Shown: positions 5,817 to 13,422, numbered from the stretch's first letter. The stretch is DNA of 17,124 nucleotides from CAZWHE01 sp964633825 (GCA_964633825.1 CAZWHE010000081.1:1-17124); one strand, 5' to 3'. The notes: generated by a model from the sequence alone, not told the origin. Program-made: numbers and translations.

Positions 5817-8483
5817 ATGATAAACTTGTCAGTTCCGTCGAATCTATTCAGATCATTTTTCGCTGCAGAATCAAAGGGCATCCCGAAAGGGATTGCCCTT
5901 TTTGCGTTACTCTTCTTTGTCGGCTGTTGCTTCTTGGACTTTTGCCCCCCGGCCTCTGCAGCGGAATCTCGATCAGAGCGCCTCCGATTTGAAGAGATCG
6001 TTCCCGCTGACACGATCCTCTTTGCAAAGGTTTCGGGCATTGATCAGTTCCTGGCCGACCGTGAAACACTCGATCTCTTCAAGATCTGGGCTGAATCGGA
6101 GGTCCAGGCTTTTATCGCCGATTCGAGGGAAATGATCCCCAATGCTCTCGGAATGAAGGGGGAGCCGAAATTCCCGTGCAACGAAGCGTGGAGCCTCCTG
6201 CGGGGCGAGATCTCGCTGGCCTGCACCAGCCGTTCGACAATAGTCGGAAACATCCCTTTTCCGTCAACGGCTCTCGCCCTCGACATGGGTGACAATCACG
6301 AAGCATTCCTCGGCAGTGTGAAAAGCCTGATAGAAATCATCGTCCTCTCAAAGAAGCTCGAAAAAGGGAGCTTCGAGTATCGCGGACAGGAAATCGGTTT
6401 CTTCGGCCTGCCCCTGAAAAGATGGACGATCAATTATACGACCATAAAGAATCTCTTTGTGATCACTTTCAGCCGGTACTATCTTCAGGACATCATCGAC
6501 ACACACCTCGACGGAAAGCCTCTTTTGGCCGATGATCCTTCATTCATGCGGAGCCTGGCCCGGATGGGGGGGGATAATGTCAGGATGGCGGCCTTTCTCA
6601 ATATTCGTTCAATCGGCAAAATGCTCCATCCCTTCTGTCCTTACGATGCCGAACAGTGGATCAAATTGCTGGGACTGGACCGGATCAATGCTCTCTGCCT
6701 CGGTACGAGCGTTGAGAAGGGCGGTTCCCGGGACAGCATCTTTATCGATGCCCCCGGCGAAAAGAAGGGACTTTTTAAGGCATTCTCTCCTTGCCCCGTC
6801 TCCCGGGAGAACATGAGCCGTGCATGGCCCGACACCCTTCTCTTTCTCGATTTCGTCGTTGATTTCGAACAGGTCTTGAGCGAAGCGGACGGCTTTATCA
6901 AGAAAGCTTTTCCTGAGTTCTCCGGCGAGTTCCAAAAAGGGCTGGCACAGTTCCGGAAGGAGACGGGCTTCGACCTGGAGCGCGATATCCTCGGCCCCTT
7001 GGGGAAGGAGTTCTCTTTGTTTTTGAAAATGCCCTCTCAAGGCGGCCTGGCTGTTTTTCCCGACGTGATCATGAGCATGTCCCTCGACGATGAAGAAAGC
7101 TTCATGGGCGTGCAAAAGAAACTGCTGGCCATGCTGGAACAGGGGAATGTGCAGGTTATCACGTCCGAATTCGGGGGGCGGAGCCTGCACTACATCAAGC
7201 TCCCCGTGCAGGTTCCGTTTTCGCCGACATTTACCGTGGCGGATGGACGCCTGATCGCGGCTTCATCGACCATGACGATGAGGAAGTACCTGAAGTGGCT
7301 CGAAAAAGGCGATCCCGGCTTGAGCGGCTCCGAGGCCTTCAAGGACGCGCTTGCCGATGTGCCCGAAGGAGCTTCGGCTTTGGCATATATCGACCTGAAA
7401 AAGGCCGTCGGAATAGCCTATGGATCGGGTTCCCAGTTCCTGCCCGGGATCCTGGCCGAGAGCGGGCTGCCTCTCGATGCGGGCCTTCTTCCCATGACCG
7501 AGACGATCACCGAGCACCTATCCAACGATGTGGGCTATTTGGTCGTTGATGAAGACGGGATCTGTTTGTCCAAGCGCTGCCCCTTCGGGCTGAGCGCATT
7601 GGTTTCGGCCGCTGTTTCGATTGCCGATTATTTGGTGCAGAACGACCTCGTCCACGGCTTGATGGCCAGGAAGGCTGCGTCCGAGGAGACGGTTCAGGTG
7701 CGGAGACAAGATGATCCCGAGCTCGGCAAAGTTTTCCTTCTCATTCAAGATCAGAAGCATGACCTGGCGGAAAAACGACTGACGGCATGGATCGATTCCC
7801 ATTCGGATCAGGATTGGTCTTATGTCCTGGCTCTGACCTACCGGGGCGACTGCCGCATGAATCTCGGGCAATATTCCGATGCAGTGGACGATTACCTGAT
7901 CGTGGCGGAGAGGGACAAGAAGAGCCGCGGCCGGGCGTGTTACAACATCTGCCGCGCCTATGCGTTCATGAACGAGACCGACAAGGCGATCCCCTTTCTC
8001 GAAGAGGCGATCATCGCGGGTTACAGGATGTTCGAGATCGATGCCGATCTCGAGTGTCTGAAAGATGACCCGAGGTTCGGCATTTTCTTCGACATGGTCA
8101 CCACGGCTTCCGGTCTCATGCGGGAGGGAGAGTACGAGAAAGCGGAACAGCTCTTTACCGAATGGATATACAACAATCCCTATCACGGCCTGGCGGCGTG
8201 GGCCATGAAAAACAGAGGGGACTGCCTCTTCGAGCTCGGTTGCTACGAAGAGGCCGTGACCGACTATAAAAACGTCGCTAAAAGGAATGATGACTACAAG
8301 CCCGATGTCTTTTACAGCACGGCCTGCGCTTGTGCGATCATGAATAAACCGGACAGGGCGATCCAATACCTGGAGATGGCGGTTCAAGCCGGTTTCAGTG
8401 ATTTCGATCTCATGGATTGCGACGGCGACCTGGACAGCATCCGCGATAATCCGAAGTTTAAATCCCTGAGATGGACCTGGTAA
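5817..8483 (+). CDS. Exported DUF3352-like protein with duplicated C-terminal TPR module
   Basis: The protein has 888 residues from ATG 5817 (MINLSV), which has GGGGGT 6-7 nt upstream; the longer GTG start at 5781 lacks a ribosome site. Residues 22-43 are hydrophobic and are followed by PPASAA (44-49), a likely signal peptidase I site. F-V-G-C37 could instead be a lipobox. Residues about 60-600 resemble DUF3352 proteins, opening with PADTILFAKVSGIDQFL and with a second related start at PDTLLFLDFVVDF (338-350). Residues about 638-760 and 763-887 are two copies of a roughly 125-residue TPR-containing unit; each has GDC, G-x-Y-x-x-A-V-x-D-Y, DKAI or DRAI, then a DDPRF or DNPKF ending. No catalytic motif is visible, so a periplasmic scaffold role is inference. 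The gene is monocistronic, ended by the terminator 34 bp downstream. A run of eight G at 6566-6573 is a possible sequencing risk, but the frame is intact. Confidence 0.8.
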   Translation: MINLSVPSNLFRSFFAAESKGIPKGIALFALLFFVGCCFLDFCPPASAAESRSERLRFEEIVPADTILFAKVSGIDQFLADRETLDLFKIWAESEVQAFIADSREMIPNALGMKGEPKFPCNEAWSLLRGEISLACTSRSTIVGNIPFPSTALALDMGDNHEAFLGSVKSLIEIIVLSKKLEKGSFEYRGQEIGFFGLPLKRWTINYTTIKNLFVITFSRYYLQDIIDTHLDGKPLLADDPSFMRSLARMGGDNVRMAAFLNIRSIGKMLHPFCPYDAEQWIKLLGLDRINALCLGTSVEKGGSRDSIFIDAPGEKKGLFKAFSPCPVSRENMSRAWPDTLLFLDFVVDFEQVLSEADGFIKKAFPEFSGEFQKGLAQFRKETGFDLERDILGPLGKEFSLFLKMPSQGGLAVFPDVIMSMSLDDEESFMGVQKKLLAMLEQGNVQVITSEFGGRSLHYIKLPVQVPFSPTFTVADGRLIAASSTMTMRKYLKWLEKGDPGLSGSEAFKDALADVPEGASALAYIDLKKAVGIAYGSGSQFLPGILAESGLPLDAGLLPMTETITEHLSNDVGYLVVDEDGICLSKRCPFGLSALVSAAVSIADYLVQNDLVHGLMARKAASEETVQVRRQDDPELGKVFLLIQDQKHDLAEKRLTAWIDSHSDQDWSYVLALTYRGDCRMNLGQYSDAVDDYLIVAERDKKSRGRACYNICRAYAFMNETDKAIPFLEEAIIAGYRMFEIDADLECLKDDPRFGIFFDMVTTASGLMREGEYEKAEQLFTEWIYNNPYHGLAAWAMKNRGDCLFELGCYEEAVTDYKNVAKRNDDYKPDVFYSTACACAIMNKPDRAIQYLEMAVQAGFSDFDLMDCDGDLDSIRDNPKFKSLRWTW

Positions 8484-8516
8484 ACCGATCCGTTATCAAT
8501 CGGAGGGAAGAAAGGA

Positions 8517-8548
8517 GCCGGGAGCGCGTGAACGCTCCCGGCTTTTTT
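8517..8548 (+). terminator. Intrinsic terminator after the DUF3352-TPR gene
   Basis: A perfect 10-bp GC-rich stem (8517-8526 with 8533-8542) has the 6-nt loop CGTGAA and is followed by six T (8543-8548). It lies 34 bp after the stop. Its position between convergent genes, with A-rich bases upstream (AAGAAAGGA), suggests it may also act on minus-strand transcripts from the gene ending at 8582. Confidence 0.93.
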
Positions 8549-8581
8549 ATTAAGCGAACATGCCGTCCTGTCCTCGGCCGC

Positions 8582-9676
8582 TCAGCTCTTGACTCCGTTG
8601 GTCATGGTCGTGGGAGGATAAGGAGGCATACCGTAAGATACGACACCCTGGAAATAAACGGTGGCGTTGTAGTATTGAGGCGGAACAGTGAGGTAATAGT
8701 GACTGTATTCGCCGATCGGATCATCGGTCATCAGCCAAGGGGAGCCGCCGGCGGGAAGACCGATCGCCCTGCTTATGTCATAGGATGGGATATATATCGG
8801 CGGATCGAAACACGTTCTGGAAACCACGAGGTAGCTTTTCATATCGGACCACCAATTTTTTTTCAGAATGAAGTGGACGCCCGCTGTCGAAGCCCAGTCA
8901 CCGAGAGTATGGAGGGTAGCCTCATTGCCGGGAGCGTTCATGGCGTAATAAGCGGTGCCCGATGCCGGCGCCTGCGGTCCGTAGAGAGTTTGCGGCCAGT
9001 CAGCCCAGTTCGTGCTTCCGAACCACCATGTGCCGTTGTAGACGCCGGAAGGATAATAGACGTCGAAAGCGTTCTCGCTGCCATAACCCGGGCCGGCGAT
9101 GGCCATCCCGGTTCTCCCCATGGTCGGAGTGCTCCACCGGGATAGAGCCTGGCCGAAGTATGTGTTGAGAGGTGTGTTGAGAGGGAATTCGTAGCCCGAA
9201 TCCTCGAGATCGACGGTGATCGTCCAGACCCAGCCGTGGTTGGGGGGGAGAGCGGGAAGGCCGTATCCGTTCGGCAGGCTGTCGAATAAGAACTGCGCTT
9301 GTAAATAATACATACTGCCCCAACCGGTTGTATCATCGTAATATTGTACGAGAAACGTTTCTCCTTCTGGAGCCATGTTGTTTGTTCCATAGGAGAAGGT
9401 GAAACCGTCGATCAACTCACTGCTGAGTCCTGTGGGGGAGGGGGGTATCCTCGCCCAGTCCAGGTGGGCGTAACCGGTATAAATATCGCTCCACCAACCC
9501 CAGATGCCGGACGAGTTGTCCCAGATCACGTTCGGGCTGTGCGATCCACTGCCCAGGGTGATCGTCTTCGTTTTTTGACCCGCAACCGGGTCTGCGCCCA
9601 CCAGGCTCTGAGCCGGTAAAACGCTCGCGAGAGAGAGAGTAAAGAATAAAGTGAAAATCGCCATGTTGAGTTTCAT
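8582..9676 (-). CDS. Secreted protein of unknown function, aromatic-rich
   Basis: The protein has 364 residues. ATG at 9676 has AAGGAG 6-7 nt upstream. Residues 1-23 form a classical Sec signal peptide with a likely cleavage after PAQ or PAQS. The mature part is rich in Trp, Tyr, Gly, Pro and Asn, with WDNSSGIWGWWSDIY (52-66), DGFTFSYGTN (90-99) and QYYDDTTGWG (111-120). Such a make-up is typical of all-beta extracellular proteins, and the patterns recall secreted proteins of planctomycete-like bacteria that carry a repeated YGTN / YYDD theme. The only cysteine is C289. I see no enzyme motif, sorting signal or C-terminal anchor such as PEP-CTERM. The C-terminal 30 residues (YYNATVYFQGVVSYG) resemble a closing beta segment. 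It stands alone: it converges on the preceding gene and is divergent from the ferritin-like gene. Confidence 0.75.
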   Translation of the reverse strand: MKLNMAIFTLFFTLSLASVLPAQSLVGADPVAGQKTKTITLGSGSHSPNVIWDNSSGIWGWWSDIYTGYAHLDWARIPPSPTGLSSELIDGFTFSYGTNNMAPEGETFLVQYYDDTTGWGSMYYLQAQFLFDSLPNGYGLPALPPNHGWVWTITVDLEDSGYEFPLNTPLNTYFGQALSRWSTPTMGRTGMAIAGPGYGSENAFDVYYPSGVYNGTWWFGSTNWADWPQTLYGPQAPASGTAYYAMNAPGNEATLHTLGDWASTAGVHFILKKNWWSDMKSYLVVSRTCFDPPIYIPSYDISRAIGLPAGGSPWLMTDDPIGEYSHYYLTVPPQYYNATVYFQGVVSYGMPPYPPTTMTNGVKS

Positions 9677-9966
9677 GTCATTCTCCTTTCGATTCGCTTC
9701 ATGTCGGTCTCGACAATGCGGTTTTCTATCAATCCATGTGTAAAAAGGGGTGGGAAAGGCTCATGAAATCTTTGAAATTATTAATAAAGCCGTTCGCGGC
9801 AACAGGATGCGGCGCTAAATCAGATTGACCTCGAATTTGTTTGTTACCGGCTGATTCCGTGCTATTTGGAGATTAAAAGGGGTGGAAGGGAGAAGAATCG
9901 GGACCCTGACCTTTTCGGCCGAATCCTGCAGTGAAAAGGCTGGAATGAATGTAAAAAGGAGCTCAA
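9677..9966. other. Divergent intergenic region with small inverted repeat
   Basis: These 290 bp lie between the divergent secreted-protein and ferritin-like genes. A 7-bp inverted repeat, CCTTTTC (9910-9916) with GAAAAGG (9933-9939), sits in the leader of the ferritin-like gene. TTGACC at 9825-9830 is -35-like but has no good -10 at 16-18 bp. GTAAAAAGGAGCTCAA just before 9967 is a strong ribosome site. I see no gene and no RNA gene here. Confidence 0.45.
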
Positions 9967-10398
9967 ATGAAAACCGAGGAAAAGACCGTCAATCTGGTCA
10001 CTAATCTGAAAAGATGGCAGAGAATAGAAGATGCCACATTATCGCTCACTTCCAAGATCATTGAAGAGACGGAGAACCCGTTGATACGTCAGGTCATGGA
10101 AATAATTCAGTACGACTCCCATATGCACTACCGTGTTCAGCAGTTCATCATCAACAGTTTGGAAAAGGAGCAGATGAATCTGCCGGTGGAGGATCTCGAG
10201 AAAGTATGGGAGCTTATCGAAAAGCACAACGAAGCGGAGAGAAAGAGCGTCGATCTGGCCGAAGCCTGCCTGGACGACCTCAAGGGCACGAAGAATGTCA
10301 TTCAGCAATACTTGCTTTCATATCTCATGGATGACGAGAAGAAGCATGACAAAATACTGGACAGCCTCAATCTGATCAAAAAGGGAATGTATCCCTAA
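9967..10398 (+). CDS. Ferritin-like four-helix diiron protein
   Basis: The protein has 143 residues, is cytoplasmic with no signal peptide, and is preceded by AAGGAG. It is almost wholly helical and fits the ferritin-like / rubrerythrin-type four-helix bundle. Possible ligands are E21 in helix 1, D50 and H53 (DSHMH) in helix 2, E89 or E91 (HNEAER) in helix 3, and E124 and H127 (DDEKKHD) in helix 4. The second position is Asp instead of the usual Glu in ExxH. Such proteins bind or oxidise iron and, in anaerobes, often help remove peroxide. It lacks the Cys-x2-Cys rubredoxin tail of rubrerythrin, so any electron donor is separate. The next gene, 25 bp downstream, is superoxide reductase, which makes peroxide from superoxide, so a joint role in oxygen defence is a reasonable inference. 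Confidence 0.78.
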   Translation: MKTEEKTVNLVTNLKRWQRIEDATLSLTSKIIEETENPLIRQVMEIIQYDSHMHYRVQQFIINSLEKEQMNLPVEDLEKVWELIEKHNEAERKSVDLAEACLDDLKGTKNVIQQYLLSYLMDDEKKHDKILDSLNLIKKGMYP

Positions 10399-10423
10399 TC
10401 TATCTTAAAAATGGAGAAAGACG

Positions 10424-10816
10424 ATGACTCAAACGATGACTCAAAAAAGACAAGTCTATAGATGTGAACACTGCGGCATGATCGTCGAGGTTCTTCACGA
10501 GGCGGGCGGCACGCTCACCTGCTGTGATGATGCCATGACTCGTGTCGAGGAGAACACAACCGACGCGGCCCTGGAAAAACATGTTCCCGTGATCGAGAAG
10601 ACCTCGAACGGGGTTGCCGTGAAGGTCGGTGAAAAGGAACATCCCATGGATGCGGGCCATTGGATTGAATGGATCGAAATCATCGCCGATGGAAAAACAT
10701 ACCGAAAATTCCTGAACCCCGATGAAAAACCCGCGGCTGAATTCAGTGTTTCGGCCGAAAAGATTACGGCCCGCGCCTACTGCAATCTTCACGGTTTCTG
10801 GATGAGTAATCAATAA
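10424..10816 (+). CDS. dfx: Desulfoferrodoxin (superoxide reductase, two-iron type)
   Basis: The protein has 130 residues. It reduces superoxide to hydrogen peroxide without making oxygen, and is typical of anaerobes and microaerophiles. The N-terminal desulforedoxin domain carries the rubredoxin-like Fe(Cys)4 centre: C14, C17, C33 and C34 (CEHC and CC). The C-terminal domain has the catalytic Fe(His)4Cys centre: H53 in EKHVPV, H73 and H79 in EHPMDAGHWIEW, and C120 and H123 in CNLHGFW. The EK pair before H53, important for catalysis in the family, is present. Length and motif order match the 2Fe class. ATG at 10424 is chosen over the one at 10436 because GGAG lies 7-8 nt upstream. It probably shares a transcript with the ferritin-like gene; electrons would come from a rubredoxin, which is not in this window. 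Confidence 0.96.
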   Translation: MTQTMTQKRQVYRCEHCGMIVEVLHEAGGTLTCCDDAMTRVEENTTDAALEKHVPVIEKTSNGVAVKVGEKEHPMDAGHWIEWIEIIADGKTYRKFLNPDEKPAAEFSVSAEKITARAYCNLHGFWMSNQ

Positions 10817-10832
10817 CAGCGATTAAAGCGGG

Positions 10833-10895
10833 GCCATGGGCCTTTGTATGGCTGGGCGTTGTGGATCGCACGCTGCCCACGCAAAGGCCCATGGC
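10833..10895 (+). terminator. Large hairpin with perfect 14-bp arms after dfx
   Basis: GCCATGGGCCTTTG (10833-10846) pairs perfectly with CAAAGGCCCATGGC (10882-10895). The 35-nt interior can itself pair: TGGGC at 10853-10857 with GCCCA at 10875-10879, or GCGT at 10856-10859 with ACGC at 10870-10873. It starts 17 bp after the dfx stop, where a terminator is expected, but no clear T run follows (CTTTGCAG). It may be a T-poor terminator, an mRNA 3'-end stabiliser, or one copy of a dispersed palindromic repeat. Confidence 0.55.
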
Positions 10896-10948
10896 TTTGC
10901 AGTCAATAGCTTCCGGGTCAGGGAACTGCAAAAAAAGTAATCAAGAGA

Positions 10949-11002
10949 TTGATAAGCCGCCTACTCATTTCCTTAATAATATAGTAAATTAGTACCAATT
11001 GG
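10949..11002 (+). promoter_or_regulatory. Candidate promoter and palindromic operator of the Rrf2 gene
   Basis: TTGATA (10949-10954) and TTAATA (10973-10978) are 18 bp apart in an AT-rich stretch, a plausible sigma-70 promoter. TATAGT (10980-10985) is an alternative -10. The perfect palindrome CCAATTGG at 10995-11002, flanked by AGTA and CTCATT, lies just downstream where an autoregulator could block transcription. Rrf2 regulators often control their own gene, but no known Rrf2 consensus is matched convincingly. Confidence 0.3.
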
Positions 11003-11046
11003 CTCATTTATAAGAATGTCACGATTTTTCCGGAGAGTCCGCTGCC

Positions 11047-11484
11047 ATGGCCAACATCCTGAGAATCACGGAAGCCGCTTCTCTTGCTCTGCATACGATG
11101 GTTGTTTTGGCCAATAATCCCGGCAAACAAATGCCGACAAAGGAAATCGCAGCCCTCCTTCACGGATCGGAATTCCACCTTTCCAAAATACTGCAGCGCC
11201 TGGCCAGGGCCGGGATCGTTATGTCCGTAAGGGGGCCTAAGGGCGGGTTCAAGATGAGAATTGCCGGTGACGAATTGACTCTGCTCGACGTTTATGAGGC
11301 CATTGAAGGGCGGCTCGATCCTGCCGTTTGCCTGCAAGGGGCGCCTGTTTGCAACAATGCACAATGTTTTCTTGGAGGGCTCATCGAGAGTGTGAACTTG
11401 CAGGTCAGAGATTACCTGGCGAAAACCCGAATCTGTGATCTTGTCGAACTGTGCCGGATAGGAACTGCACCTCGTCGGCGCTGA
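11047..11484 (+). CDS. Rrf2-family transcriptional regulator, likely Fe-S sensor
   Basis: The protein has 145 residues. The N-terminal winged helix-turn-helix (about 1-75) has ITEAASLALHTMVVLA, TKEIAALLHGSEFHLSKILQRL as the recognition region, and the wing RGPKGGF (62-68). A dimerisation helix follows (DVYEAIEG, 81-88). Then come C95, C102 and C107, placed like the Fe-S ligands of IscR and NsrR (three Cys just after the wing region), although the spacing C-x6-C-x4-C is slightly different. C130 and C136 are extra. This makes an Fe-S-based sensor of nitric oxide, oxygen or cluster status likely; the exact signal is not shown by the sequence. It sits between dfx and hcp in the same direction, so it probably controls hcp and perhaps the ferritin-dfx pair. 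GGAG lies 11 nt before the ATG, a rather long spacing. Confidence 0.88.
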   Translation: MANILRITEAASLALHTMVVLANNPGKQMPTKEIAALLHGSEFHLSKILQRLARAGIVMSVRGPKGGFKMRIAGDELTLLDVYEAIEGRLDPAVCLQGAPVCNNAQCFLGGLIESVNLQVRDYLAKTRICDLVELCRIGTAPRRR

Positions 11485-11570
11485 CCGGCCGGAGGGGTGA
11501 TATTCAAAAGTTCGGGAATTGATCCAAGTCAAAGAATATGCTCTGCTGCCGGGTTATTAAAAGGTCCGGT

Positions 11571-11632
11571 CAACGAGCCGCATCAATGCCTTTGCTCGTT
11601 GGAGGCAGAAGAACTCAAATTCTATTGAATAG
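11571..11632 (+). promoter_or_regulatory. Hairpin and palindrome in the hcp leader
   Basis: CAACGAGC (11571-11578) and GCTCGTTG (11594-11601) form a perfect 8-bp stem with a 15-nt loop. Further on, CTATTGAATAG (11622-11632) is an odd palindrome ending 24 bp before the hcp ATG. Both lie in the 172-bp gap between the Rrf2 gene and hcp. They could be a weak terminator and an operator; no -35/-10 pair with normal spacing is obvious. Confidence 0.35.
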
Positions 11633-11656
11633 GACCTGATAGAAAGGAGAGAGGTA

Positions 11657-13306
11657 ATGAAAATGTTCTGTTTTCAGTGCGAGCAAACAGCAAAAGGCAC
11701 GGGCTGTACTGTTCGTGGCGTCTGTGGAAAGGATCCGGAAACCGCGGCCCTCCAGGATCTCCTGAACCATGCGGCGAAGGGCATCTCCATGTACGGTCAC
11801 AGGGCGCGCGCAATGGGTGCATCCGATCGCGATATCGATGTTTTCATCGTCGAGGCGCTTTTCAGCACAGTGACCAATGTGAATTTCGATGTCCAGCGCA
11901 TGCAGGGCCTCATCGCCAAGGCGTCGGTCTTCCTGGGCCGTGCGAAAGAGCTCTACCAGTCGGCATGCCAAAAGGCCGGCAAAGAGGCCGAGATCTTGAA
12001 CGGTCCGGCTGCTTGGACGCCGGCAGCCGACCTGAACGGCTTGGTCGCCAAGGGCAATGAAACCGGCATCGAAAAAAGAAAGGAAGCTCTCGGCGAAGAT
12101 ATCTCCGGTCTTCAAGAGCTCTTGACGTACGGCCTCAAGGGGACGGCCGCCTATACCGATCACGCGTTGATTCTCGGCCGGGAAGACGAATCTGTTTATG
12201 CCTTTTTTCACGAAGCTCTCGATTTTCTCGCGAAGGAAAACCCCACGCTTGACGAACTGGTCGCCATGAACCTCAAGTGCGGCGAAGTGAACATCAAGGC
12301 CATGGAACTGCTCGATGCAGGCAACACCGGCGCTTACGGACATCCCGAACCCACTGAAGTCCGCACCACACCCATAGCGGGCAAGGCGATCCTGGTCTCG
12401 GGTCACGACCTCAAGGACCTGGAATACCTCCTGCAGCAAACGGAAGGAAAGGGCATCAATGTCTATACTCACTGTGAGATGCTTCCTGCACACGGTTATC
12501 CCGAGCTCAAAAAATACAAGCATCTCGCCGGGAACTACGGCAGCGCCTGGCAGGATCAGCAGAAGGATTTTGACGCTTTCCCCGGCGCGATTCTGATGAC
12601 GACCAACTGCATCCAGAAACCGAAGGAGAGCTACGCAGGCCGCATCTTCACATCGGGGCTCGTGGCCTGGCCCGGCGTTGCCCATATTGGGGACGGGGAT
12701 TTCACGCCTCTCATCGAAGCCGCTCTTGCCGCCGACGGCTTCGGCGAGGACGAAGCTGAGAAGAAAATCATGGTCGGATTCGGCAGAAACGCCGTACTCG
12801 GCGTGGCCGACAAGGTGATCGATGCCGTCAAGAGCGGCGCGATCAAGCATTTCTTCCTTATCGGCGGCTGCGACGGCGCCAAGCCGGGCCGCAACTACTA
12901 CACCGAAATGGCCGAAGCCGTGCCCGACGACTGCGTCATCCTCACACTGGCGTGCGGCAAGTACCGTTTCAACAAACTCGAGTTCGGCGACATCGGCGGC
13001 ATCCCGCGCCTCTTGGATATCGGACAGTGCAACGACGCCTACTCGGCGGTTCAGATCGCCCTGGCCCTTGCGAAGGCCTTCGATACGGACGTGAACAGCC
13101 TTCCCCTTTCGCTCGTCCTTTCCTGGTTCGAGCAGAAGGCGGTCTGTATCCTTTTGAGTCTGCTCCACCTCGGCATCAAAAACATCCGCCTCGGCCCGAG
13201 CCTCCCGGCATTCGTGACTCCGGCTGTTCTCAACGTGCTCGTCGAGAACTTCAATATCATGCCCGTCGGAACGGCGGATGAAGATTTGAAAGCCATTCTC
13301 GGCTAA
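11657..13306 (+). CDS. hcp: Hybrid cluster protein (class I), hydroxylamine/NO reductase
   Basis: The protein has 549 residues, the full length for the family. The N-terminal ligands C5, C8, C17 and C23 (C-x2-C-x8-C-x5-C) mark class I, typical of strict anaerobes and carrying a [4Fe-4S] cluster. The hybrid Fe-S-O cluster ligands are all present: H250 (SGHDL), E274 (HCEM), C318 (TNC), C405 (GGCDG), C433 (ACGKY), C458 (GQCND), E492 and K494 (WFEQKA). The family reduces hydroxylamine in vitro and nitric oxide to nitrous oxide in vivo, and also takes part in protein S-nitrosylation. It is cytoplasmic. ATG 11657 follows GGAG by 7 nt. No hcr reductase gene is adjacent, as is usual for class I. The upstream Rrf2 gene is the likely regulator, giving a nitrosative-stress role. 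Confidence 0.97.
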   Translation: MKMFCFQCEQTAKGTGCTVRGVCGKDPETAALQDLLNHAAKGISMYGHRARAMGASDRDIDVFIVEALFSTVTNVNFDVQRMQGLIAKASVFLGRAKELYQSACQKAGKEAEILNGPAAWTPAADLNGLVAKGNETGIEKRKEALGEDISGLQELLTYGLKGTAAYTDHALILGREDESVYAFFHEALDFLAKENPTLDELVAMNLKCGEVNIKAMELLDAGNTGAYGHPEPTEVRTTPIAGKAILVSGHDLKDLEYLLQQTEGKGINVYTHCEMLPAHGYPELKKYKHLAGNYGSAWQDQQKDFDAFPGAILMTTNCIQKPKESYAGRIFTSGLVAWPGVAHIGDGDFTPLIEAALAADGFGEDEAEKKIMVGFGRNAVLGVADKVIDAVKSGAIKHFFLIGGCDGAKPGRNYYTEMAEAVPDDCVILTLACGKYRFNKLEFGDIGGIPRLLDIGQCNDAYSAVQIALALAKAFDTDVNSLPLSLVLSWFEQKAVCILLSLLHLGIKNIRLGPSLPAFVTPAVLNVLVENFNIMPVGTADEDLKAILG

Positions 13307-13333
13307 TATTGGCTACTATATAAAAGAATCTGT

Positions 13334-13364
13334 GGGTGCGGTCGGACGCGATCCGGCTGCACCC
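13334..13364 (+). other. Strong 13-bp hairpin between hcp and the cytochrome gene
   Basis: Bases 13334-13346 pair with 13352-13364 around the 5-nt loop CGCGA; 11 pairs are Watson-Crick and two are G-T wobbles. It starts 28 bp after the hcp stop and ends 58 bp before the cytochrome start. There is no T run after it, so it is not a standard intrinsic terminator. It may weaken read-through from hcp or structure the leader of the cytochrome mRNA. Confidence 0.5.
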
Positions 13365-13408
13365 GCGCCGTTCCAGGCGAACCGGTCCTTTACCAAGCCA
13401 GACAGTGC

Positions 13409-13415
13409 GGAGGGG
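13409..13415 (+). promoter_or_regulatory. Ribosome binding site deciding the GTG start at 13423
   Basis: GGAGGGG is followed by 7 nt and then GTG. The longer in-frame ATG at 13336 lies inside the hairpin, has no ribosome site, and would add 29 Arg-rich residues in front of the signal peptide. Confidence 0.75.
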
Positions 13416-13422
13416 TTTTGCC

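Noticed and set aside
6566..6573. Run of eight G in the DUF3352-TPR gene considered as a frameshift or phase switch
   Set aside because: The frame is intact on both sides, with domain-like sequence throughout, and a shift here would simply destroy a large protein; no switching logic is visible.
11615..13168. Long open frame of about 517 codons antisense to hcp
   Set aside because: It mirrors the hcp codons on the opposite strand, has no ribosome site or protein family features, and hcp is complete with all ligands.
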